64,000 bases of DNA. Source: Cafeteria roenbergensis (taxonomy: Eukaryota > Sar > Bigyra > Bicosoecida > Cafeteriaceae). The position numbers were made by a program, and so were the translations under genes. The stretch covers positions 186,001 through 250,000 of the forward strand of contig VLTN01000021.1 in the NCBI GenBank assembly GCA_008330645.1, in the 5' to 3' direction. Of the stretch, positions 1 through 9,946 are shown piece by piece. How positions within the stretch are numbered: the stretch's first letter is position 1; each line of letters opens with the position of its first letter. Under the pieces are notes generated by a model, which saw only the letters and a program-made list of their open reading frames with translations, was not told the DNA's origin and did not search any database.

Positions 1-472
1 GGCGGCGGGCAAGACGGCCCGGTGGGGGAGCTGCTGCGCCAGCGCCAGATCGCAAGTGCAACGCGCCGCGGGCACGGCCGCCCGAGTGCTCGGAGGGCGC
101 GCTGCCACAGCCACACTCACGGGAACTGCGGCCACTGTCGCGAAGATGGCAAGGATTGCATCTGCAAAGGCGCCGACGCGCTCGTGCTCGAACAGCGACG
201 AAGCCTTCTCGGCCGCGGTGAAGGCGCCGGGCCCCGGGCCAGGCATCGAGGCAGACCCCCGGCCTCCACGAGGCCTTCAAGGCTCCGGAGAAGCAGGCGG
301 CTGCCGCCCTCGGATCCCCAAGCGCGAGCTGGTGCGCGCCACCCGCTTGCAGCCGCCGATGTGCGAGTGTGCCGGTTCGCGGAAATGGCCCAAGGAGTGC
401 CAGCCTTGACTCTGCCAGAGTCGGGCGCCGTTTGAGTTCGAGCGGCACACCCACCGCCCCCGTGTTTGCGTG
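1..472. other. Window-edge region without a supported gene
   Basis: Open frames exist here on both strands, but none has a recognisable domain and none joins in phase to the gene that begins at 473. It probably holds the promoter and 5' leader of the downstream TPR-SGNH gene, and perhaps the end of a gene lying outside the window. I see nothing else in it. Confidence 0.4.
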
Positions 473-3400
473 ATGCCCGTTCTGTACTGCCACTGGCGAA
501 GCGGCGGCGAGGGGGTCTTCCGCAGGGCGTTCCGGCTGGTGGTTCCCGGCACGACCCTGTCCGAGGGCTCGGTGGCGGACCTGTGCGAGGTGAGGGAACT
601 CCGACGCGTGGCTCCAGCGGACCGAGTTTGACGCTCGCTGGGCGCCGCGCGCGCGTGTGCAAGCGCGTCAACGCGCGAATGCGGAATCGATGACATCCTG
701 CGAGTGTAGCACGGCTTCCATCACCCTCGCAGCTTGTGCGCCGGAGCGCGCTGTTCGAGCGCTCCCTGCGGCGAGCCAACGCCGACCCTGCGCTCCGCGG
801 AAGCTCCGCGTCTCTGTCCCTGCGGTGGTGCTGCGACGACGAGCCCCTTGAGCGGGCGGCATCCTTCTCGGAGCCGCTGCTCGGGTGTGTCGAGGTGAGA
901 AGCGCGCCTCCGGCGCTCCGCTGCGCGCCAGACGCACGGCTGGCTTTGCAGCGCGCGCCTGCATGCCCAGGCGGCACTCGCACGACTGGCTTTCTTCTCT
1001 TCGTCGTCGCTGCATGCGCAGGCTGGCGGCGATGTGTTTCTGGACGTGAGGCCGCCGCCTGCCGAGGCCGCGGCAGCCCCCGCCAAGGCCCCGACAGCGC
1101 CCGCTGCGTCGGCCGGCTCGGCAGCTGCGACGGCCCAGCGCAAGGACCCGGCGGAGTCGCCGCCAGCCGTGCCCGCCGAACGCCTGGAGCAGCTCCTTCG
1201 CGATGCGGATGCTGCCTTTGCTGCTCGAAAGCTTCGCCGGGCAGACGACGCCTGGGCGGCCGTCCTGGAGGCAGACCCGGCCAACGAGCGTGCCACTATC
1301 GGCAGAGCCAGGGTGCACTTGGACGCCGGGCGCCCACGCAAGGCAGCGCGGCTGCTGGACGGCCTCGTGGCCCGCCGCGCGGCGGCCAAGCGCGTCGTCG
1401 ACCCCGCGGTCCTGCAGCTCCACGGGCAGGCGCTACGGCAGGCCGGCCGGTTCGACGACGCCGTGGCAGCCTTCGACAAGGCAGGCGTGGCCCTTCCCAT
1501 CGTGGCGCCGACCGCTGGCGCGCCCGCTGCCGCCGCAGGCGCGCTGGCCGGGACCAAGGGCGGGAGGCCCTTGTCGCGGCTGGACTGCCTGGCGGCCGCG
1601 GCCGCGGCTATGCTCGACCAGGGCAACGACGTCGGCGCCGTGCAGGTGCTCAACAGCGTGCTGGCGCACGCGGACCGGCACACGGGCGTGCTGGTTCAGT
1701 ACGCGCGCGTGACCGCGCTCAAGGGCGACACCCCCGCGGCCATCGGAACCCTCATGCGGGCCGTCGTCGCGGACCAGACCAGCGCCGAAGTGAAGGAGGC
1801 CTTCGCCAAGACGGTGGCCCTGCCGGGCGCGCTGGACGCCCTCCTCGCCCTCGTCCCTGCGAAAGATGCCAGCGCCGCCTCCGCACTGGGCTTCCTTGCA
1901 ATGTGCGCGCGGGACTTTGGCGCGGTGGGCGCGGCGGCGCGCCTGCTCGTCCACGCCACAGACCGGGACCCCGCCTCGGCCACGTACGCGCTCAACCTGG
2001 TGCACTGCCTGGAGAGCCTGGGGGCGCTGCAGCTTGCGTTCGAGTTCGGCCGGCACTTCCTGCGACGCAACGCAGCAGCCGAGGTGCGCCGGGCAAGCCT
2101 GCGCGGGGGGGGCAGTGTCGTGGACGCCGACGAGGCCGACGCGCCAGGCGGCAGCGCCGGTGCCGACGCTGCGGACGGCCACGCTTTCACCCTTGGCGAG
2201 GTGGCCACACTGCTTGACGGCGTGGCCGACGTCTTCTGCTTCGCAAGGGCGGCGGGGGTGCCGTGCCCCCCTGCAGCGGCCGACCCTCGTGGTGCAGGGG
2301 CCCCTGCGGCGCGCGCTCTCAAGGCGGGGGGGGGGCGCGAGGCGGCAACCCTGGGTGCCGCAGCCCCGCCCGACCCCGCGGCGGTGAACAGATGGCTGGG
2401 CGAGCTCACGGCCGCTGCCGCGACGGCGGACCACGCGAGGGCAACGCGCGAGGCGGGGGGCGACACTGGCCGGCCCAAGCATGCCGGGAGGGTTCTGGAG
2501 GCTCTGCCGCCGTGCACGCTCTCCCGGGACAAGCGCACGACGATCGACGGGGCCGCCATGGCGGGGGCAATGGCCCTCTCGGTGCCGACCGCGCAGGAGC
2601 AGGAGGAGGCCGCTGCGGCCGCTGCTGGCGTCGCCACGAGGGCTGGTTCGTGGCGCTGCGACTGGGTCGGGGGCGACGCGCCGGGCGCCATCGTGGTTCG
2701 CGCGGACGGCGACAGCGACAGCGACAGCGACGGCGGCGGCAGCGGCGGCAGCAGCGGCGGGGAGGGCGAGTGGCACCTGCTCGGGGGCGCCGAGGCGCAT
2801 GACCGGATGGCCCTCTGCATGACACTGGTGCGCGTGCTTCACTGCGCCGGCGCGCTGCCTCTGCTGCCGCCGGTGGTGCGCGTGGTGGAGCGGGCGCGCC
2901 GCGGCGTCCGCCTGCACCGCACGCAGGCGCGCAACGAGGCAGCGTACTACTGCTGCGTGGCGCAGTGCCTCGGGACCCTCCAGCGCGGCAGGGACGACGC
3001 CGCGGGCACGGCACCCCGCCCCCCTGCAGCCGCCGGAGCAGCGGCTGCCACGACGGCGCGCCCCGGTCTGGGCACCTCGCTGTCGCTGAGGGGAGAAGCC
3101 TCGACTGGCCCGGCCACCGTTGTGCACGTGCTGGGTGACTCGCACGTGATGTCCCCGTCGTGGCACCGCGTCCAGCTGCCCAGTTCCCTCCTGCCGTCGT
3201 CGTCGGCCTCGTCGTCGTCGTCGTCGTCGTCATCGTCGCCAGGAGCTGCTGCTTCTGCCGAGACCGCGGCTGCGACTGCGAATGCGACAGCGCTGCTCGT
3301 GCCCGCCCTGACCACGGGCATCAAGGCCTGGCACTTGCGCCCCGCCTCCGTCTTCTACCCGCGGGTCCACTTCGAAGCGGTAGCGGGTGCTCTGCCCACG

Positions 3401-3847
3401 GGCAGCACCCTCCTGTGCTGCATCGGCGAGATCGACTGCAGGGAGGGCGTGCTCCTCGCGGTGGAGAAGCGGCGGTACAAGGACGTCGAGTCGGGGCTTC
3501 GCAAGGTCGCGACGATTCTAGCCGCGCGCCTGGGCCGGCTCGCCGCCGAGCGCGACCTCACAATCCTGATTCAGCCCGCGGCGCCCGTGCTCGACCCCAC
3601 CCGCCCCATTGTCGTGGCCTTCAATGCCAAGCTGCAGCCGGCCATCGCCGCCGAGCAGGAGCGCCTGGGCTCCCAGCGGGCCGCCGGCCGCCTCGTGTGG
3701 CTCGACTACCTGCCCCGCATGCTCGACGGAAGCGTCGCCGACCTGCGCTTTCGCGAGCCGGAATTCGGCCTTGACGGCACCCACCTCCACCCGCGGTATC
3801 TCTCGCTGGTGGAAGACGCCGCAGCTGCGGCGGTCCGGGAAGGCTGA
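473..3847 (+). CDS. TPR-repeat protein with C-terminal SGNH/GDSL-hydrolase-like domain
   Basis: Three exons (473-589, 733-894, 1022-3847) join in phase 0 across GTGAG...CAG introns and give 1,034 residues. Residues about 145-445 are helical repeats of TPR type, with alternating Ala/Leu and DPAN-like turns. Low-complexity Ser/Gly/Asp stretches follow, including a poly-Ser run near 820-832. Residues about 790-1,025 resemble an SGNH hydrolase: LGDSH near 797 supplies the nucleophile-type Ser, GEIDCREG near 895 sits where block III lies, and DGTHLHP near 1,011 supplies the Asp/His pair. That fold usually has esterase or acyl-transfer activity, or acts in glycan modification; the substrate here is unknown. 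There is no signal peptide or membrane segment, so a cytosolic protein is likely. The start was chosen because exon 1 begins with ATG and stays open to a clean donor. The domain call is good; catalytic activity is inferred from motifs only. Confidence 0.72.
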
Positions 3848-4147
3848 GGGCCGCGGCGTCGCGGGCCCTGCGTTGAGCTTGCCCGCAGCGCGATTCTGGC
3901 CCAGCAAACCGCTTCGCGACACAACGACAGCGCCACCCGCGCTGGCATCGTGCTGGCATGGGCACCACACTCGCCGGAGCTCACACGGCCTGCCACAGAC
4001 GCGAGCCGCGCTCGGTTGCACGCAGCTGCTGCCGGCAGAGCCGAGCGACCCCCCGCAGCAGCCGCAGCAGTTGCGGCGAGGACGGCGCCCGGGCCGCGCC
4101 CCCACTGGCCTGGGGAAGGGCCAGCGGCGAAGGCCTTGGTGGGAAGC
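3848..4147. other. Spacer before the carboxypeptidase gene
   Basis: This is GC-rich sequence with short CAG/GCC runs between two plus-strand genes. It must carry the 3' end of the TPR-SGNH gene and the promoter of the next gene. I see no further gene or RNA in it. Confidence 0.4.
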
Positions 4148-6373
4148 ATGGCCAGGTCGCTCGCCGCCACGCTTGCGGCGGCCCTGCTCGCCGCCGCGGC
4201 GGCGCTCCGCGTGCCGTCCTTTTACAGCTCGTCCGCGCAGCTCGAGGCAGCGGTCAACGCCCTCGCCGGAGACTGTGTGCGCACGATGAAGGTTGACTCT
4301 GTGTCGGGCACGATGCGGGTGGTGTTGGAGGCCGAGCCGCCGATCGTCGAGCCTGAGCCGGGCAAGCCGGCGCCTGAGCCGACCCGAGCGCTGCTCTTTT
4401 TCGGCGAGCACGCACGCGAGTGAGCCCGACGCTGGAGCCACGCGCCCGGGTGCAGTGTTGTTACTGATGTTGCTTCCGTTGGTGTATGCGTTCACGCGCC
4501 GCAGCGGCGGGCCTGCGGCCCAAACGCGAAGCCCTCAATTTTGTTTGTGTTGTGCTCGGTGCTTTGTGCGCCCTGTCGTGTTCGCCGCAGACTCATCTCG
4601 CCCGAGGTGGGCCTGGCGTTCATGCGCGGCCTGTGCGCGCCGCACGGCAAGGCACCGGCGTGGGCGCACACCGCTGCGAGCGTGCAGTTCACGATCTTGC
4701 CCTTGATCAACCGCTGGGGCCACGACGAGGTCCACAAGGGCCACTTTTGCCTGCGCACCAACGCCAACGACGTGGACATCAACCGCAACTGGGACGCCCA
4801 CTGGAGGCCGGCGCAGGACGGCGACCCGGCCCAGACCGGGCCCGGCTCCGGCCCGTTCAGCGAGGCTGAGACGGTTGCCATGCGCGACGCAATGACGCAG
4901 GCGAAGCCGCACCTCTTTGTCACCGTGCACAGCGGCGCGGTGGGCATGTACACGCCCTACGCGCACTCGCCCAAGGACGTGCTGGAGGCCACGGCCGAGG
5001 AGGAGAAGCAGGCCAACGCAGATGCCCAGCGGTTTCGCGCCGCTGCTGGCATGCTGCGGGGGGGCAAGGGCGGGGACGAGCCCGACTCGGCCGAGGCGAC
5101 GGCTGCCAGGGAGCGGGTCGCCAAGGCTGCCTCGCGCCACCGCCGCGCGGTCGCCATGTCGTCCACGCTGAAGCAGCTTGCAAGCGAGTTCGGGACGTGC
5201 CCGCACGGCAGCGCGGGCCACGAGCTCGGGTACCTGTGCCCGGGGACGTGCCTCGACTACGCGTGGGACGTGCTCGACGTGCCGCTGACGTACGCGTACG
5301 AAGTGTGGGACCTCGAGGCGCGCGGCAACCGCGGGGCGGGCCCTTGGGCCAGCACGGGCCGCGTCGAGGACACGGACGAACGGCGGATGACCATGTTTGC
5401 CAGCGCGCTGCTGGGGGCGGAGGCGCAGCGCGGGGGGCCGCCAGGCGACGGAGAGGAGGCCGCGGGCCAGGGCGGGGACGGCGTCGGCCAAGCGAGGTTT
5501 CAGACTGAGGAGGAACAGGACGGCGCCGGCGGTGCCGACGCCTGGATGGGCACGGGGGGCGGCTTGCCCGACGACGTTGGAGGCCTGGTGGCGCGTGCGC
5601 GAGAGGACGGCCTCGACGGCGCCAGCGACAACGGCCGCCCGGGTGCGGTGTGGGGCGGCCTGGCCGAGGCTGGCAACGCCGCCTCCACGCAGCCCGTGCT
5701 CGGGATCCTTCCCACCGCCACCGCGCTGGAGCGGGCGATGACGGGCCTGCACCCCGGGGAGTACGTCCTTCCGGACGCCGTCTCGCAGTCGCTGCTGCAG
5801 GCGGCGGCCGAGCCCGCCGGCCCGGAGCACCAGGCGGCCGTCGCGGAGCACAGCAGGGCGACGTCGGCGCACGGGGCCGCCCGCGCCCACCTGGAGCAGC
5901 TTCACGCCAGGCACCAGCAGTCCACGGCCCAGTCGGCGGCCCTAGCGCAGCGCATCAGCGCGCTGCAGGCCGGCATCAACGAGGACCGCGCCAAGGAGCT
6001 GGCTGCGATGCGGGCGTCCCTCATGCCCGAGGTAGCTGCGGGCATGCAGGTGGACACGCTCGCCCCGGCGCCGATGCCCTCCCCAGAGCAGCTCAGCGGC
6101 GTGGCCCTGCTGCAGGCGGGCTCCCTGGCCGCTGGCGGACGCCGCCGGCGTGCGTTTGCAGACGCGTCGGTCGCGCTGGAGCAGGCCTTTGCGGCAGACG
6201 GGCAGGAGGGCGCGACCTCCGCAGAAGCAAAGACGCTTGAGGACGAGCGCTGCATCGCGCAGTTCAACCCGCTCGTCAAGGGCGATTTCGACGCGGTGGT
6301 CGAACGCTGGACCGCCGTGCTGGCGTCCACGGCCGCGCAGGCGCACAGGGCAGTGTCTGCCAAGAGCCTTTGA
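4148..6373 (+). CDS. Secreted M14-family zinc carboxypeptidase with coiled-coil tail
   Basis: Two exons (4148-4419 and 4591-6373; phase-2 intron) encode 684 residues. The intron falls inside the HARE zinc motif and splicing restores it. Residues 1-20 are a hydrophobic Ala/Leu signal peptide. M14 residues visible are H88 and E91 (zinc), the NRNW motif at 155-158 (substrate carboxylate Arg), H204 in TVHSG (third zinc ligand) and E328 in TYAYEVWD (general base). The gap between H204 and E328 is longer than usual because of a charged Ala/Arg insert near 225-270. Residues 345-505 are Gly/Ala-rich and probably disordered, and about 510-570 form a Gln/Ala-rich coiled coil. It should remove C-terminal residues from peptides in the secretory path, vacuole or outside the cell. 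Family assignment is firm; specificity cannot be read. Confidence 0.88.
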
Positions 6374-6966
6374 GCTCGTTTCCGGGCCGCGATGGCGCGG
6401 GACAGGCGCCCGCGCCGAGCCCGTTCGCTCTGGGTTCACTTGGCGCTCGCGGGTGCAAGCGAGCCTGGTCCGACCGGAAGGCTTGGGAGCCAAGCGCGAG
6501 AGTCGTTCCTAGTGCTGCGCGGCGTCGAGGCATCCTTGCCTTTGCTGTGGCACGGTGAAGTGCTGCCTGCAGGCTTTCTCAAGAGACTTGAGGTGCGCAA
6601 CAAACAAACACACAAAGTCACACGAGCACACGCACACTCGGACACATGGTGGAGCAACGGGCACGCAAATTGTGAGCCCTGGCCGTGGCGCGCGCCCATT
6701 TCGGCAGGGGACCGCACGAGAGCCCTTCGAAAGGGAGGGGCCGTGCGCCGGATGCGGCCGCTCAAGCAGGCAGCCCGGCGCCGCCTCGGCGCCGACGAGG
6801 CATGAGGCATGCCGTGCCGGCTCCGCGCTGGCATTCGGCACCAGGGAGCTCGTGAGGAACGCGGGGCTCCTGTCGCCGCGAAGGGAGGCCATCCACGCCA
6901 CACAGAGAGAAGGCACGCACAATAGAGCATGAGCCTGGGCGGAGCTTGGGACGAGGTTTCGCGCCA
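6374..6966. other. Convergent 3' spacer with CA-rich run
   Basis: This lies between the ends of the carboxypeptidase and Atg18 genes. An AC-rich simple stretch sits at about 6598-6650. It should hold both 3' UTRs. No supported gene or RNA was found. Confidence 0.4.
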
Positions 6967-9420
6967 CTACGGTGAGTCCCCGCCGGCGCTCGGGGCCGAA
7001 GACCCGCGATTCCTGGCCGATGACGCAGACGAAGGCGCACCGGCAGAGCTGGCAGAGCTGCGGCGGCGGGTGGACGCCGCTGCTGGGACCGGCGCAACAA
7101 CCCCGGGCCCCGCTTCGGCGTTGCTTGAAAGCACTCCAACAGCTGCCGCGGGCCCGCCCGCGGGTGCAGCAGGGCAGTCCTCTGGAGGCGGAACCACTTC
7201 GGCCGTGGGTGCACGGCCGTAGAAGGCGTCGAGGCCGCCGCCGTGCCCCTGCCCTGTGCCGCCTCGGACGCCCTGCTCCTCGTCCTCGTCGTCGACGGTC
7301 ACCCGCCCCTCTCCGACGAGGCTCCCCTCGCCTCCCGATGTGCCGTCCACTGCGAAGCGAAGCACCGCGCCCGACTCCACCACCAGCACCGCCTCCAAGC
7401 GAGGGTGCCCCTTGGGGTCGGCGTCGATGCCGCAGGCCCAGTCGTCCGCGGCCACCCACCGGAGCGACATGGCCGCCACGGGCGCCACCTCTCGCCCGTC
7501 CACCCCGGCCCGGCGCAAGTGCGCGAACGACCGCTCCCCCTCCACCCCGCCCAGCTTCAGGCCGGCGTACATCGCCTCGCTCATGGCCGCGCTGAAGGAC
7601 GGCTGGCTTGACCGCCGGGCGGCCGCGGACGAGCCGTCCGCGCGGGCGAGGGCGAGGTCCAGTCCCACGGCCGCGTCGAACGACCCGTCGGCGGAGCTTC
7701 GGCTGCCCTGGGCACGGGCGCCGTCTGACGGCCCCCGGCCGCTGCTGCCACCGCCACCGCCGCTGCCGCTGCCGCGGCTGCTGCCGTGGCCGCGGGATGC
7801 CGCCTGGGCCAGCTCCGCGGCTGGAAGAGCCGAGGGAGCGGAGGTTGAGGCAGCGCCAACGCCGTCCCCTGCTGACCCGACCGGCGCTGCGCGGGGAGGC
7901 GCGCCGCTGCCTGGCGCGTCCTGGAGGTCGCCCGCCGCACGCGGGGCTGCTTGGTCCGCCGGTCGCGTGCCGGAAAACAGTCCTCGGGCCATGGACGAGA
8001 TGAACCCGCCTGCGGCGGAGGCCATGGCCGCTGAGGCGGAGGCGCGCTCCAGGCCCTTGGCGAAGATGTGAACGGTGTTGGAGTCGCTCGCGGCCGCGAG
8101 AATGATTGGGGCGTCGCCCACAACGGTCGGGCGGTCGGTGGTCGCCGGAGGCGAGAGCCATGCCAGGGAGCGCAACGAGGTGGGGCGGGACCCGCGGCGG
8201 AAGGACGCGAGCCGACCTCCACGGGGGACGGCGTGGACCCTCACGATGGTTCCCCTGGAAGACGCGGTGGCAAGCATTTGGCCGTCGGGTGAGGCCACAG
8301 CGCAGGCCACCGCTGCCTCGTGAGCCGCCACGAGCCCGACCACCTCGAGACTGCGCAAATCGTAGGACGCAAGGTCCCCGGAGTCGGAGCTGGACGGCAG
8401 GAACAGGAAGCAGGGGGCAGACCGCGAGCCCGAGGACGCGCTGCTGGAGGCCGGATTCGGGGGCGGCGCGGCCGCAAGCGCCGCCACACCGAGCGGGTTG
8501 TCCGGAGTTGCGAAGGAGACGAGCTGGCGCCGCGAGTGCATGTCAAACACGTCACACGCGCGCCTCGTGACCACAACGAGGCTGCAAGGGCGAGCAGAAC
8601 GAACAAACGAAGCAAGCAGCGCGGGCAGCGGAGTGGAGAGGGCCGGCAGGGGAGAGGCAGCGTCAGAACCAGGCCCGGCCGCATGTCACTCTCCGCCATG
8701 CGGCACGGCGCGCGCAGGCAGCGATCTGGGGCCCCGTTGCAAGCTGCCACAGCTCGCATCGCCAGGCACGGAGCACCCTGCCAAGCAGCAAGCTCACCGA
8801 GTCGGAGACATGAGCACGCGGAGGACCCGCTCTGACACCGCAAATTCAGCAAAGACGCTGCCGCGAGGCTTCGCCGCGTTCACTAGGAGGACTCGATGAC
8901 GCTGCGGGGGACAAGAGACAAGCCAAGCAGCGGCGCACATGCACTGGGGCCGGCACTGCAGTGGCCCTTGGGCCGCGCGGGGGGCCGAGCCGGCGAACTC
9001 GGCCGCCCAACTGGCACTTGCCGCGCTGGCAGAACAACGACAGGCAAGCGCGCGAGCTGGACGCCAGGTCGGGCCGCTGCGGCCAGGACCGCCACACGCT
9101 GGAGCAGCGCCAACACAGTCCCACACAAGCAGCAGGACAACCTCCAGAAACGCCTGCACGGGGCTGCGGGGACGGCTCGTTCGAACCCAACTCCACCACG
9201 TGCATTTCCGCGACGAGCTCGGGACCCTCACCGTTCCGTGAGTCGCTGCCACCGCCAGGAGCGACGTGTCCCCGCACAGGGTCGCAAAGTACGCGCCTGG
9301 GAGCAGGTAGCGAAAGCGCTCGCGCAGGTCTCGCGCGCTGACCACCCGGACAAGGCCATCCGCCGGCAGGGTTGCCACGAGCGCGGCGCCTGAGGCCGAA
9401 AAGGCCGCGGCAATTGCCAT
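6967..9420 (-). CDS. ATG18: PROPPIN beta-propeller, Atg18/WIPI family
   Basis: Minus-strand exons 9420-9232, 8901-8798 and 8581-6967 join in phase to 635 residues. The N-terminus matches the first propeller blade, and the third exon opens with LVVVTRRACDVFDM, equivalent to the VVVLE...IYIYD strand of Atg18. The diagnostic FRRG phosphoinositide-binding motif is at 225-228, within LASFRRGSRP. A late blade with a GGEG turn lies near 490-525. An Ala/Ser/Gly-rich linker of about 150 residues (275-425) separates the middle and last blades, and the last 100 residues are low complexity. Family members bind PI3P and PI(3,5)P2 on pre-autophagosomal and endosomal membranes and recruit the lipid-transfer machinery of autophagy. 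The ATG at 9420 has a purine/G context and starts directly before blade 1. Confidence 0.86.
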
Positions 9421-9946
9421 GGGAGAGCCTGCGCGCTGCCCTGCGCTCTCGGCCGCTTTCAGGCTCGGCCCGGCCCGCCTTGCGGGGCGAGGGTGCCCAA
9501 GAGGTGTTCCGGCGCCGCGCGCTGGCCGCTCGTTGCACTGGAAACTGCAAGCGGCTCTGCCGCGGCAGCGCGGCGCCGCGTTGGCCTGCGCGCCAGGCCG
9601 CGTGGCCGCGGCTTCGGCGCCGGAGCCCGCCCGGTGGCTTCGTGCTGGGCACAGGCGCGGCGGCAGTGGCGGCGGCGGCGACTCTCAGGCCGAGCAGCGG
9701 CTGCGGTTGCACGTGCCGGAGTCGCTCAAGGAACACGCATTCGAATTGGCCCCCACCCTTGTGTGGAAAGCTCGGTCGGGCTTGTGTGCGAGAGGGTTTT
9801 TGCGCGCGCGCATGGAGAGCCCCCCAAGCACTGGGCGCGAGCACGCTATTGACCGGCGCTGTGCAATGGGGCACGCTGACGAGCGCTGCACGTGGTGCGA
9901 TCGGCGCGACAGCCGTGCGAACGCGACCAGTCGCACCGCAACTGCG
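9421..9946. other. Spacer between Atg18 start and the upstream minus-strand gene end
   Basis: It should contain the Atg18 promoter and the 3' UTR of the next minus-strand gene. Open frames on both strands show no family features and have Arg/Ser composition typical of shadow frames in GC-rich DNA. Confidence 0.4.

Noticed and set aside
1433-3166. Long minus-strand frame opposite the TPR-SGNH gene
   Set aside because: Arg/His/Gly composition, no family features, and the plus strand has clear TPR and SGNH motifs with proper splicing.
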